A stretch of DNA of 64,000 nt from a bacterium (GTDB taxonomy: Bacteria > Electryoneota > RPQS01), in NCBI GenBank assembly GCA_036504735.1, contig DASXUQ010000010.1:372001-436000 (forward strand), in the 5' to 3' direction. This document shows, piece after piece, positions 1 through 8,890 of the stretch. The notes beneath the pieces were generated by a model that was not told the DNA's origin, did not search any database, and worked only from the letters and a program-made list of their open reading frames with translations. A program made the position numbers and the translations under genes. Numbering within the stretch: the first letter of the stretch is position 1; every line of letters starts with the position of its first letter.

Positions 1-1169
1 AGTTGCTGATGGTTGCCGGCATGGACCGCTATTTCCAGATCGTAAAATGCTTCCGCGATGAGGATCTGCGCTCCGACCGCCAGCCTGAATTCACTCAAGT
101 CGACGTCGAAATCAGCTTCCCCGACCGGGATATGATCTTCGAAACCGCCGAACGGCTCTTCGAGAAGATTCTCAAGGAAGGGTGGGGATTAGCCCTTCCT
201 ACGCCGTTCCCGCGACTCTCCTACAAGTATGTGGTCGAAACCTATGGCAGTGATAAGCCGGACCTTCGCTTCGGCCTGCCCTTCTTCAATGTCACTGAGG
301 ACTTGCGGCTCACTGACTTCCGCGTCATCGCCGAGTCCGTCCAAAACGGTGGTGTAGTTATTGGGCTATGTGTCGATGGCAAGGCGTCTGTGTCCCGTAA
401 AGATATTGCTGAACTTGAAGAAATTGCCCGTAACTCGGGGTTGCAAGGGGTCTTATCTCTTAAATACACCGAAGAAGGCTTCTCCGGAGTCCTTGCCGGA
501 AAGGTCGATGAAGAGAGTCTCAAGGCCGTCGTCGAACAGATGAATGCCAAGCGCGGCGATCTCATCCTGCTGGCAGTTGGCAAGAAGAGCCAGATCCTGA
601 AGGGCCTCGGCGTCCTCCGCCGCAAGCTCGCCGACCGCTTCAAGCTGTTTGATCCCACTGCCCGCACCAATCCGTCCATCTTCTGGGTGACTGATTTTCC
701 GCTGTTCGAGCGCGATGAAGACACCGGGGAGGTCAATGCATCTCACCATCCCTTCACCGGTTACTTGGCCGAAGATGCCCATATGCTCGAAACAGAACCG
801 TGGAATGTCCGCTCCACCTCTTATGACTTGGTCATGAACGGCAGTGAACTCATTTCCGGCTCCATCCGTATCCATGATCCCATCCAGCAGGCCAGCATTT
901 TCCGCCTGCTCGGCATTTCCGATGAGGAAGCTGAACTGCGCTTCGGTTTCCTGCTCGAGGCACTCAAATTCGGTGCACCCCCCATGGGCGGTCTGGCCAT
1001 TGGCCTCGACCGCACCATCATGGCCCTCACCGGGGGCTCCATCCGTGACGTCATTGCGTTCCCCAAGACAAATCTGGCCCAGTCCCTCATGGATGGCTGC
1101 CCATCACCGGTCAACCCGAAACTGCTTGATGATCTGCATCTCAATCTGACGGAACCTCGGAACTCATAA
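1..1169 (+). CDS. aspS: Aspartyl-tRNA synthetase, C-terminal part (5' end outside window)
   Basis: This enzyme charges tRNA-Asp with aspartate in the cytoplasm. The reading frame is open to the left edge, and the first residues already belong to class II motif 2 (MDRYFQIVKCFRDEDLRSD, then QPEFTQVD), so roughly the first 200 residues lie outside the window. A GAD-type insertion follows (about residues 90-240 of the visible part), which is typical of bacterial AspRS. Motif 3 (GGLAIGLDRTIMAL) lies near the end. The stop is TAA at 1167-1169. Whether it is discriminating or non-discriminating (Asp/Asn) cannot be judged because the anticodon-binding domain is missing. Confidence 0.97.
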   Translation, partial: LLMVAGMDRYFQIVKCFRDEDLRSDRQPEFTQVDVEISFPDRDMIFETAERLFEKILKEGWGLALPTPFPRLSYKYVVETYGSDKPDLRFGLPFFNVTEDLRLTDFRVIAESVQNGGVVIGLCVDGKASVSRKDIAELEEIARNSGLQGVLSLKYTEEGFSGVLAGKVDEESLKAVVEQMNAKRGDLILLAVGKKSQILKGLGVLRRKLADRFKLFDPTARTNPSIFWVTDFPLFERDEDTGEVNASHHPFTGYLAEDAHMLETEPWNVRSTSYDLVMNGSELISGSIRIHDPIQQASIFRLLGISDEEAELRFGFLLEALKFGAPPMGGLAIGLDRTIMALTGGSIRDVIAFPKTNLAQSLMDGCPSPVNPKLLDDLHLNLTEPRNS

Positions 1170-1327
1170 CCTGTAACTGGCCGTGTTACGGCCTCGAGAG
1201 GGGTGAAGTACATGGCGTGTTCGACTTAGTCGGCTCGCATCCGGCAAAGCTCATTCTGATAAGTGACGCCGTCCCGATAGCCCCCAACAGGGGGATCTAA
1301 TCGCGCTGTCATCGCGTTTTCAAAAAC

Positions 1328-1353
1328 GAACCCGGCCTATTGGCCGGCAGTTC
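1328..1353. repeat. Long hairpin downstream of aspS
   Basis: GAAC-CCGGCC, loop TATT, GGCCGG, a two-base bulge (CA), then GTTC: a ten-pair stem. No oligo-T tract follows, so it is at best an atypical terminator. Confidence 0.6.
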
Positions 1354-1455
1354 GCTGTCTATGATTTTGTAACCTTCATCTTTTAAATCGCTTGCAATCG
1401 AGCACGCCGCCGCTGACCTTCAGCGGAGCCGGATCGGTCAGAGGCATCCCTTGGC

Positions 1456-1484
1456 TTGACTATCGTCTTGCTAAATGTTATCTT
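1456..1484 (+). promoter_or_regulatory. Promoter of the phoH operon
   Basis: TTGACT (1456-1461), 17 bases, TATCTT (1479-1484) is a close match to a housekeeping sigma-70 type promoter. Transcription would start near 1491 and read phoH after a leader of about 160 bases. Confidence 0.7.
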
Positions 1485-1654
1485 AATAGGACGGTTTTGA
1501 GGCCATTTCACATGGCTTTGTCCCGGGAGAAACTGGAAACACCTCGAGTGTTATTTCGTATAATAGCTTGTGAATGTGACGATTAGCCTCTGTTTCTTAG
1601 GGATGTCTCTGAGAGTGCAGAGGCGTTTCTTGTTTAATGATAACGGAGTGCCGC

Positions 1655-2746
1655 TTGACAACACCCAATCGTAATCATACTATGCCACAAACCACTGAAG
1701 AATCGTCAGAGATCGTTGAAATACCTGTGGAAGAAGGAGTGCTCCGGCCACTTTTGGGTCCCGGAGATTCCAATTTGCATTATGTTCAGCGCTTCCTCGG
1801 CTCTCGCGTCACAGCGCGCCGGGAGAAGATCCTGATTCGCGGATCCCAGCCGGACAACACGCAGGCGGTGGATGTTCTGATGGAGATGATTGGCCGCACC
1901 CGTCGCAAAGGCACGCTCTCGCCGATGGATATCGATATTATTCTCCGTCTGTCCGGCAGCGAGGTCAAGCCCAGCGTCGCCGAAGAGGTCCGCATCGATA
2001 ACGGCACCTGTAGCTTCCGCGCCGGCGAACGCACCTTCGGTCCCCGCACCCGCGGCCAGGAAGCCTACTGCAAGGCCATTCAGGCTCATGATATCACCTT
2101 CGGCATTGGTCCCGCCGGAACCGGTAAGACCTTCCTTGCGGTGCTTGTCGGTGTGTCGCAGTTTCTTGCGGGCAAGTATGACCGCATCATTCTCACCCGT
2201 CCCGTCGTCGAAGCAGGTGAGAACCTCGGCTTCCTTCCCGGTGATGTTCAGGAGAAGGTGGATCCCTACTTCCGCCCGCTCTACGATGCCCTGATGAAGC
2301 TCCTGCCTGCCGAACGCCTGCGCAAATTCTTCGACCGCAACGCGTTCGAAATTGCGCCGCTGGCCTTCATGCGTGGCCGCACCTTGGATAACGCCTTTGT
2401 GATTCTCGATGAAGCCCAGAACACAACCACCGGCCAGCTTAAGATGTTCCTCACCCGGCTCGGTGAGAATGCCAAAGCCGTGGTCACAGGAGATCTGACT
2501 CAAATCGACCTGCATCCCCGCTCAACCAGCGGACTGCTGTCCATCCATGATATTCTGCGCGACATTGAAGGCGTGCAGTTCGTTTACTTCGACCAGGTGG
2601 ACGTCGTACGGCATCCCCTTGTAGCCCGGATTATCGGCGCGTACGAGGAATTCCAGCACCGCCAGACGCCCGAGGAGACCGTACCTGAGACCCCGACTAC
2701 CGCTAAAGGAGGCGACGAAAGCGTTGAGCGACCAGCCTCCCAGTAA
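1655..2746 (+). CDS. phoH: PhoH-like ATPase
   Basis: This is a PhoH-family ATPase of the cytoplasm, a family linked to RNA metabolism and usually found next to ybeY. An N-terminal KH-like part is followed by the P-loop (GIGPAGTGKT) and a Walker B motif (VILDEAQN). The chosen start is TTG at 1655, six bases after GGAG (1645-1648). An upstream in-frame ATG at 1637 has no ribosome site, and ATG 1682 is the alternative. The C-terminal tail is Thr/Glu-rich and probably disordered. The end overlaps ybeY by 23 bases, consistent with translational coupling. The precise substrate of bacterial PhoH proteins is not settled. Confidence 0.93.
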   Translation: MTTPNRNHTMPQTTEESSEIVEIPVEEGVLRPLLGPGDSNLHYVQRFLGSRVTARREKILIRGSQPDNTQAVDVLMEMIGRTRRKGTLSPMDIDIILRLSGSEVKPSVAEEVRIDNGTCSFRAGERTFGPRTRGQEAYCKAIQAHDITFGIGPAGTGKTFLAVLVGVSQFLAGKYDRIILTRPVVEAGENLGFLPGDVQEKVDPYFRPLYDALMKLLPAERLRKFFDRNAFEIAPLAFMRGRTLDNAFVILDEAQNTTTGQLKMFLTRLGENAKAVVTGDLTQIDLHPRSTSGLLSIHDILRDIEGVQFVYFDQVDVVRHPLVARIIGAYEEFQHRQTPEETVPETPTTAKGGDESVERPASQ

Positions 2747-3188
2747 CAGGCGCGCCGCCGGAACCTTGGAATTCCATTCGCTGGTTCCGCGGGCGCGCGT
2801 GCGCCGAAACTTTCTTCTTGCCTGCGCGCGGCTCGGTGCCCGGCACATCCGCGGTAGAATCGGTCAGGTCAATTTCGTGCTGGTGGATGACCGGGAAATG
2901 GCGCGGCTCCACCGCACCTACTCTGCCATTCGCGGCACCACCGATGTGCTGACCTTTGACCTTTCCGACCCCCGCAAACGCATGACCGAGGGCGACATCT
3001 ATATCTGCCTTGATCAAGCTCGACGTCAGGCCCGCGAATACGGTGTCCCCCTTTATCAGGAAACCGCGCGGCTTGCTGTCCACGGCGTGTTGCACCTTGC
3101 CGGATATGATGATGCCACCGATGAGCAGCGCCTCATCATGCGGCGGCTGGAAGACCGCGCCTTGGCAGCAGGGGAGAGCAGCATATGA
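2724..3188 (+). CDS. ybeY: Endoribonuclease YbeY (rRNA maturation factor)
   Basis: YbeY is a metal-dependent endoribonuclease acting in 16S rRNA 3' maturation and ribosome quality control. The signature is HGVLHLAGYDD. Two His ligands are present, while the third position, His in E. coli (GYDH), is Asp here. From memory, many Bacteroidota-type YbeYs also lack this His, so it is not read as a loss of function. At 154 residues it has the usual length. The start is TTG 2724, eleven bases after AAAGGAGG (2705-2712), inside the end of phoH. The stop overlaps the next gene by ATGA. The phoH-ybeY-corC order is the classic bacterial arrangement. Confidence 0.93.
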   Translation: MSDQPPSNRRAAGTLEFHSLVPRARVRRNFLLACARLGARHIRGRIGQVNFVLVDDREMARLHRTYSAIRGTTDVLTFDLSDPRKRMTEGDIYICLDQARRQAREYGVPLYQETARLAVHGVLHLAGYDDATDEQRLIMRRLEDRALAAGESSI

Positions 3189-4480
3189 TGATCTCCCCCA
3201 CAATGATCTGGGGCACCGCCGTCTTCCTGGTGATGATCGGCATCTCCGCCTTCTTTTCTGCCGCCGAGACCGCCCTGTTTTCCTTGACGCGGGCTCAAAT
3301 CGACGAGCTTTCCGAGCGGAAAGACCATAAGTCCCAGCGTCTCAGCCATCTGCTGGCCGACCCACGCCGTCTGCTGGTGATTCTGCTCTCCGGCTCCACC
3401 ATCGCCAACATCGTCGGTGCCACTATTGCCGCGATCCTGACATCCCAAATTACACAGGAAGCCGGACACGTCGCCTGGCTGGCGTTCCTGATTCAGGTGG
3501 TGGTGGTCTCGCTGATCATCGTCATGGGCGGCGAGATTCTCCCCAAGCTCACAGCCATCCGCGATCCGCTCAAGTGGGCGCTGAACTGGGCCGGTGCGGT
3601 TAATGGAGCCAACTGGATTCTGCGTCCGGTGGTCGCCATTCTGCTGCCCTTTACCGATGCCGTCTCCCGCGCTCTTGGCGTGGAGAAACGCCGGCTCTGG
3701 GTTTCCGAAGAAGAAATCAAGACTCTTGTCGAAGTCGGCGAGGAGCACGGCGCGCTCGAAAAGCAGGAACGGGAACTGATCCACTCTATTTTCGAGTTCG
3801 GCGATACCACCGTGCGCGAGATCATGGTGCCTCGCACCGACATGATCTGCCTCGATGTAACCACACCCACAGCCAAGCTGCTCGAGACCGTTCATTCTTC
3901 CCAGCATACTCGTATTCCCATCTACGAACGCGGCATCGACAACATCATCGGCATCCTTCACACCAAGGATCTCCTGCTGCATTATCCGCTTGATGACACC
4001 TTCAATCTGCGCCGCATGTTGCGCCGCCCGAGCTTTGTGCCGGAATTGAAGATGATCCATGAGCTGCTGAAGCAATTTCAGGATGAACGCCTGCATATGG
4101 CCATCGTCGTCGATGAATACGGCGGCACCGCAGGCCTTGTGACCCTCGAAGATGTCATCGAAGAGATCGTCGGCGAAATTCAGGATGAACACGACGCAGA
4201 GCGTCCGCTCTGGACTCGGGTGGATGACCAGACCGTCGTCGCCGATGCCCGCCTCGATGTCGAAACCGTCAATCAGGTTCTCGATGACGATGTGATCCCC
4301 ACGGACCAGGATTTCGAGACTCTGGGCGGCTTTCTGCTCGATGAATTAGGTAACTTCCCCGAAGCCAAGACGTCCGTCGAGTACCATAACTACACCTTCA
4401 TCGTCGAAGAGGTGAAGGCGCACCGCCTGGGTAAAGTGCGCATCGTCAAGCGTGAGCCCATTACCGAGTCCGCCGAATGA
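3185..4480 (+). CDS. CNNM/CorC-type membrane protein (DUF21, CBS pair, CorC_HlyC domain)
   Basis: This is a hemolysin-C-like / magnesium-cobalt efflux family protein of the inner membrane. Four hydrophobic segments occupy about residues 1-150 (DUF21/CNNM domain). A CBS-domain pair follows (about 205-330), containing VPRTDM and a VVDEYGGTAGLVT motif. A C-terminal CorC_HlyC domain (about 345-425) ends the protein. It often follows ybeY in bacteria, as here, with an ATGA overlap. Two adjacent ATGs (3185, 3188) are both possible starts. Magnesium export is the best-supported role of the family, but specificity cannot be read from the sequence. Confidence 0.92.
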   Translation: MMISPTMIWGTAVFLVMIGISAFFSAAETALFSLTRAQIDELSERKDHKSQRLSHLLADPRRLLVILLSGSTIANIVGATIAAILTSQITQEAGHVAWLAFLIQVVVVSLIIVMGGEILPKLTAIRDPLKWALNWAGAVNGANWILRPVVAILLPFTDAVSRALGVEKRRLWVSEEEIKTLVEVGEEHGALEKQERELIHSIFEFGDTTVREIMVPRTDMICLDVTTPTAKLLETVHSSQHTRIPIYERGIDNIIGILHTKDLLLHYPLDDTFNLRRMLRRPSFVPELKMIHELLKQFQDERLHMAIVVDEYGGTAGLVTLEDVIEEIVGEIQDEHDAERPLWTRVDDQTVVADARLDVETVNQVLDDDVIPTDQDFETLGGFLLDELGNFPEAKTSVEYHNYTFIVEEVKAHRLGKVRIVKREPITESAE

Positions 4481-5010
4481 CCCTTAAAGAACGTCTGCGC
4501 CGCCGCCTTTGCGGCCTCTGGTGGCGCGTCAGGGGCGAACCCCTTTCCAGCAAGTTCACCATCCCCGCTTCCGGTTTGAAGCCCGAGCATCTGGCCGTCG
4601 TTTTGCCGCCCGAATTTCACGATTTCGACGTCGCCCAGCATGTCCTCGAACCGCTGATGGAGCACCTGAACCCATACCAGACCACCGTGCTCGTCCGCGA
4701 AAACTTTCGCACATGGCTGTCCCCGGATCTCGGCGCGCGGATTGTCACGTTCGATGTTGCTCAGAAACAATGGCTCGGTTTTCCCAAAGAGCCGGTCTAC
4801 CGTAAGGCCCGCAACATCGAAGCCGATGTGGTTGTGGACCTGACTCCGGCCTTCGACCCCTTCACCGCCGCCTTGGCCGCCGCCACCCGTGCTCCGCTGC
4901 GAATTTCGCTGGACACCGAGCAGTCGAACGATTTCTACAACTTCTTCATCACCCACGACGAAGGCAAAAGCCTCGCCGAGCGCTACGAAATCCTCTTGCG
5001 CTACGTGTAA
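4477..5010 (+). CDS. DUF6913-like conserved protein
   Basis: This 177-residue soluble protein has no signal peptide. The body alternates hydrophobic strands and polar stretches, and the C-terminal half (DVVVDLTPAFDPFTAALAAA, then a DTEQSNDFYNFFI segment) resembles the small DUF6913 family I associate with Bacteroidota. A distant likeness to the N-terminal half of GT-B glycosyltransferases is also possible. No catalytic motif is visible. Start ATG 4477 overlaps the previous stop (ATGA), so it is translated with the corC-like gene. Function unknown. Confidence 0.75.
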   Translation: MTLKERLRRRLCGLWWRVRGEPLSSKFTIPASGLKPEHLAVVLPPEFHDFDVAQHVLEPLMEHLNPYQTTVLVRENFRTWLSPDLGARIVTFDVAQKQWLGFPKEPVYRKARNIEADVVVDLTPAFDPFTAALAAATRAPLRISLDTEQSNDFYNFFITHDEGKSLAERYEILLRYV

Positions 5011-5027
5011 CCGATCCGAATATCGCA

Positions 5028-5121
5028 GGGACGCGGCCTGCCGTGTCCCCCGGAGGGGCGGGTCATAGACCCGCCCGCTTAACATCCACCACCGCCGCGC
5101 GGGGTGTCCTTACCCCGCGCG
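5028..5121. repeat. Three consecutive palindromes between genes
   Basis: Three hairpins stand in a row. 5028-5049 is a ten-pair arm with one G-T. 5056-5076 is GGGCGGGTC-ATA-GACCCGCCC, nine perfect pairs. 5096-5121 is CGCGCGGGG, an eight-base loop, then CCCCGCGCG, nine perfect pairs. The third contains a potential GTG start of mazG (5104), which argues that the real start is further downstream. They belong to a wider family of intergenic palindromes in this window. Confidence 0.8.
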
Positions 5122-5139
5122 CTCACCGCGAGATTTCCC

Positions 5140-5942
<803 letters not shown>

Positions 5943-5946
<4 letters not shown>

Positions 5947-5966
5947 GGGCACACAGCAGTGTGCCC
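5943..5966. repeat. GTAGGGG palindrome, copy 1
   Basis: GTAGGGGCACACAGCA then GTGTGCCC: an eight-pair stem with loop AGCA (5947-5966). The mazG stop codon lies within it. Near-identical elements occur at 6753, 7073 and, inverted, at 19871. Confidence 0.75.
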
Positions 5967-6042
5967 GCCGTCTGTAAAGACATTACTTGCCCGGAATACT
6001 GTCCTCGCTGTCTCTTCATTCCAGTCTCCAGTCTCAAGTCTT

Positions 6043-6732
6043 ATGAACGCCCTAACTCCTTTCCGCCTTCTCTATCTCTGTTTCAATGCCATCTTCTTTC
6101 CCGGTCTGATCCTCGGTCTGGGCGGTGATCTGCATTGGACCGAAGGCTGGATCTTCACCGCCTGGTTCGTCTGTACGGTCTTCGGTTCTGCCTTCTATCT
6201 GAACCGCCGGGATCCCGCGCTGCTCGCCGAGCGTTTCAAGCGCCCCGGCTCCGGTGGACAGAAGGGATGGGATAAGGTCTTCATGGCCCTGCTGATGAGC
6301 ATGGTTGTGTTCTGGTTCATCGTCATGCCCCTTGATGCCCGCCGCTTTCACTGGACTGCAAGCTTTCCGCTGGCATGGAAAGTGACAGGCCTGCTTCTCC
6401 TGCTCTGTGCCGTATACATTATCATGCGCACGATGTTCGACAACTCCTTTGCTTCGCCCCTCGTCCGCATCCAGCGTGAACGCGATCACCACATCATCAC
6501 CACTGGCATTTACGGTGTCGTCCGCCATCCTATGTACCTTGGCGGCCTCATGTACTTCTTCGGCGCCCCTCTGCTGCTCGGTTCGAAATACGGCCTGCTC
6601 ATCGGCCTGCTGCTGTCCCTGATGTTCGTCGCTCGCATCTTCGGCGAAGAAAAAACCCTCCTCACCCAATTCCCCGACTATGCCGATTACAGGCAGAAAG
6701 TCCGCCACCGCTTAATTCCCTTTGTGTGGTAA
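6043..6732 (+). CDS. Isoprenylcysteine/phospholipid methyltransferase-family membrane protein
   Basis: This inner-membrane protein of 229 residues has about five hydrophobic segments. The C-terminal core GIYGVVRHPMYLGGLMYF, followed by an EEKTLLTQFPDYADY motif, is the conserved SAM-binding and catalytic part of the ICMT/PEMT-like superfamily. The substrate in bacteria is generally unknown; lipids or isoprenoid-linked groups are candidates. The start is ATG 6043. The frame stays open upstream to 5959, but that stretch runs through the GTAGGGG repeat and is pyrimidine-rich. No good ribosome site is seen. A second member of the superfamily lies at 57520-58161. Confidence 0.82.
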   Translation: MNALTPFRLLYLCFNAIFFPGLILGLGGDLHWTEGWIFTAWFVCTVFGSAFYLNRRDPALLAERFKRPGSGGQKGWDKVFMALLMSMVVFWFIVMPLDARRFHWTASFPLAWKVTGLLLLLCAVYIIMRTMFDNSFASPLVRIQRERDHHIITTGIYGVVRHPMYLGGLMYFFGAPLLLGSKYGLLIGLLLSLMFVARIFGEEKTLLTQFPDYADYRQKVRHRLIPFVW

Positions 6733-6752
6733 ACACCCCGCGCCTGCCAACC

Positions 6753-6776
6753 GTAGGGGCTCACAGCAGTGCGCCC
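6753..6776. repeat. GTAGGGG palindrome, copy 2
   Basis: GTAGGGGCTCACAGCA then GTGCGCCC: the same loop and frame as the copy at 5943, with one mismatch in the stem. Confidence 0.7.
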
Positions 6777-7072
6777 GCGCCAGCCTACCCTTGCCGAGTC
6801 GGGTTGAGCCGAATCACAAACAAACCCGAACCGAGCCCACAACCCGACCGAAACCCCGCCCCCATCGGCCCTCTTCCTTTCATCCTTCCGCCTCCCTTTC
6901 GCTTCCCTATTTCCCTAATCCCTTATTCTGCAATCAGGCCAGCCCTTGCCTTTCTGCCCATTTGTTCATATATTACCTTCGCCTATCCTTTGATCAAAAC
7001 AGTCCCATGAAACGTGTAATGAGCACACCCCGATTCAGCTATTTGCATCGGCCCTTTGCAACGGATTCTGCC

Positions 7073-7096
7073 GTAGGGTCACGACATGTCGTGCCC
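7073..7096. repeat. GTAGGG palindrome, copy 3
   Basis: GTAGGGT followed by the 14-base perfect palindrome CACGACATGTCGTG and CCC. It has the same outline as copies 1 and 2 but a different inner arm. Confidence 0.65.
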
Positions 7097-7188
7097 GAAG
7101 CAAAGCATTTTCTTGAGGTTAGGGGGTTCGTTTGGTCAGAATAAATTTCCGCGTTAAGATTTATCCTAAGTGAGGTCAAGTACAGAGT

Positions 7189-8559
7189 TTGAAGCAAAAA
7201 GATTCGAAGTCTCCCCTTGCTAAAGTGGGCGCTTCCGGCATTGATCACCGTGACCTGAAGCGTAGCCGTGAACTGGCAATGGCAGACGGCACCGCCGATG
7301 GCCGGGAACGTGCGTTGCTTGTCGGTGTCAACTGGGCAAGCACCCCCCGAGAACTGTCGGTTGAATACCTCGAAGAGCTGGACATGCTGGCTCAGACGGC
7401 GGGTGCCTTTGTCGTGGCAAAAGAACTCGCCCGCAAGTCCAAGCCGGACCCCGGCACCTTGTTGGGCAAAGGCAAGGTTGCCGAACTGGCCACCATCGCC
7501 AGCGAGTCGGACGCCGATCTTGTCGTTTTCGATGATGACCTGACTCCGGCTCAGGCGCGCAACCTCGAAAAGGAACTCGAAGTCCGCGTGATCGACCGCA
7601 CCGGTCTGATCCTTGACATCTTTGCCCGCCGTGCCCGCACCCGGGAAGCCAAGACGCAGGTAGAACTCGCCCAGCTTCGCTACATTCTGCCGCGCCTGAC
7701 GCGCGCCTGGACTCACTTGGAAAGACAGCAGGGCGGTATCGGCATGCGCGGCCCCGGCGAGACTCAGATCGAAACCGACCGCCGCCTGATCCGCGACCGC
7801 ATCCGTGTGCTCGAAGCCGAGTTGAAGCACATCGAGCGCATCCATGAAACTCAGCGCTCAGGCCGCACCAACATCTTCCGCTTTGCCCTCGCCGGTTACA
7901 CCAATGTCGGCAAGTCCACCTTGATGAATGCGCTCACCGGAGCCGGTGTCTATGAGGAAAACCTCCTGTTCGCCACGCTGGACTCCACCACTCGCGCTTT
8001 GCAACTCGCTCCCAAATACCGCGCCTTGTTGACCGATACCGTGGGCTTCATCCGCAAACTGCCGCACGGTCTTGTTGCCAGTTTCCGTTCGACGCTTGCC
8101 GAGATCCGCGAGGCCGATTGCATTTTGCACGTCGTCGATCTGTCCTCGCCTTCCTTTCAAGACCAGATGGCCGAAGTCGACAAGATCCTCGCCGAAATGG
8201 GCCTCGCCAAGACGCCGCATATCTATGTCTTCAATAAAGTGGACGCCCTCGAAGATGATCTGCCCTTGCGCTGGGTCGAAAAGGAGCATCCGGACGGTGT
8301 GTTCGTCAGCGCCCGCGATAAGCGGAACCTCACCGTTTTGCAGGAAAAAATGCGTGCCGTCATGGCCGCCGACATGGTGGAACTCTCGGTGGACATCCCC
8401 GCCGGAGACGGCCTGCTGCTTTCCGAACTGCACCGTCTATCCGAGGTCCTCGAGGAGAGGCATGATGAACACGGCTCCAATTTGCGCGTGAGAATGCCTC
8501 TGGTCGAGGCCCGCCGCTTAAAATTGGTAGAGGCCAATGTGGATAACTCGGCTGGGTAA
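7189..8559 (+). CDS. hflX: GTPase HflX
   Basis: HflX is a ribosome-associated GTPase that splits stalled or stressed 70S ribosomes. The N-terminal HflX domain contains DPGTLLGKGKVAEL and a DDDLTPAQARNLEK motif. The middle has GGIGMRGPGETQIETDRR. The G domain shows AGYTNVGKST (G1), DTVGFIRKLPH (G3) and NKVD (G4). At 456 residues the length is typical. The start TTG 7189 is poorly supported by a ribosome site (GAGG about 15 bases upstream), but the N-terminus fits the family. A strong terminator follows at 8588, so the unit probably ends here. Confidence 0.95.
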   Translation: MKQKDSKSPLAKVGASGIDHRDLKRSRELAMADGTADGRERALLVGVNWASTPRELSVEYLEELDMLAQTAGAFVVAKELARKSKPDPGTLLGKGKVAELATIASESDADLVVFDDDLTPAQARNLEKELEVRVIDRTGLILDIFARRARTREAKTQVELAQLRYILPRLTRAWTHLERQQGGIGMRGPGETQIETDRRLIRDRIRVLEAELKHIERIHETQRSGRTNIFRFALAGYTNVGKSTLMNALTGAGVYEENLLFATLDSTTRALQLAPKYRALLTDTVGFIRKLPHGLVASFRSTLAEIREADCILHVVDLSSPSFQDQMAEVDKILAEMGLAKTPHIYVFNKVDALEDDLPLRWVEKEHPDGVFVSARDKRNLTVLQEKMRAVMAADMVELSVDIPAGDGLLLSELHRLSEVLEERHDEHGSNLRVRMPLVEARRLKLVEANVDNSAG

Positions 8560-8587
8560 GCTGGACCCAGCTTAAAGTTGCTGTTTT

Positions 8588-8626
8588 GCATGGAGTGACC
8601 CTAAAAGGTCACTCTGTGCATTTTTA
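8588..8626 (+). terminator. Intrinsic terminator after hflX
   Basis: GAGTGACC (8593-8600), loop CTAAAA, GGTCACTC (8607-8614), extended by GCA/TGC, then ATTTTTATC. Confidence 0.85.
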
Positions 8627-8720
8627 TCACACACTTTCCGCATTTGTCTGCCTATTCCTCTCGCCCTTAACCGCCCCGCTAACCGAAAACCGACTGGCAC
8701 AGAGGGTCAGACCACCTACT

Positions 8721-8733
8721 GGTTTAGCAAACC
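8721..8733. promoter_or_regulatory. Operator-like palindrome upstream of the polyamine operon, site 1
   Basis: GGTTTAGCAAACC shares the GTTTA...AAAC form of the two further sites at 8742 and 8862. It lies about 80 bases upstream of the -35 hexamer. Confidence 0.45.
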
Positions 8734-8741
8734 TGTCTCAC

Positions 8742-8754
8742 AAGTTTAATAAAC
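8742..8754. promoter_or_regulatory. Operator-like palindrome, site 2
   Basis: AAGTTTAATAAAC contains the same 11-base core, GTTTA-A-TAAAC, as the perfect site at 8862-8878. Confidence 0.5.
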
Positions 8755-8810
8755 GATAGCAACCAAAAACTTTTAAAACATACACTTAAGTCAATTGGCA
8801 AAAAAAGTAC

Positions 8811-8839
8811 TTGACAAATGGGGAACTTTTTCTTAAATT
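8811..8839 (+). promoter_or_regulatory. Promoter of the XRE-cupin/polyamine operon
   Basis: TTGACA (8811-8816), 17 bases, TAAATT (8834-8839). The -35 is consensus. Transcription would start near 8846. The region is markedly AT-rich compared with its surroundings. Confidence 0.75.
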
Positions 8840-8861
8840 TGCCGCTCAATAAACTATACGG

Positions 8862-8878
8862 AAAGTTTAATAAACTTT
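8862..8878. promoter_or_regulatory. Operator-like palindrome, site 3, just after the transcription start
   Basis: AAAGTTTA-A-TAAACTTT: eight-base arms round a single central base, placed about 16 bases downstream of the predicted start and immediately before the ribosome site of the regulator gene. A half-site AATAAACT lies at 8848-8855. The position suits autorepression by the XRE-cupin protein. Confidence 0.6.
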
Positions 8879-8890
8879 GATCGGAGCCTT

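Larger units (their letters stand above)
1170..1654. other. Intergenic region aspS-phoH with several hairpins
   Basis: No convincing gene is seen here. The first half has several inverted repeats: CCCCC/GGGGG at 1281-1294, GGCGT (about 1213) against ACGCC (about 1266), and a strong hairpin at 1328-1353. It could hold a terminator without a T-run or a small structured RNA. The second half holds the phoH promoter and a leader of about 160 bases in which CCTCTG and CAGAGG (about 1588-1624) can pair. A 64-codon ORF at 1392-1586 runs across the promoter and is rejected. Confidence 0.5.
6733..7188. other. Intergenic region before hflX with two palindromes and a pyrimidine-rich tract
   Basis: No gene is supported. 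It contains a GTAGGGG palindrome at 6753-6776 (one mismatch), a long C/T-rich stretch at about 6860-6935, and a third palindrome at 7073-7096 built round the perfect inverted repeat CACGACATGTCGTG (7080-7093). ORFs drawn through it have repetitive, low-complexity translations. The promoter of hflX should lie between 7097 and 7180, but none stands out. Confidence 0.6.

Noticed and set aside
1392-1586. 64-codon ORF upstream of phoH
   Set aside because: It contains the -35 and -10 elements of the phoH promoter and has no family resemblance.
2724-3188. YbeY active site apparently damaged (GYDD instead of GYDH)
   Set aside because: Loss of this His is, as far as I recall, usual in FCB-group YbeYs, so it is lineage variation rather than decay.
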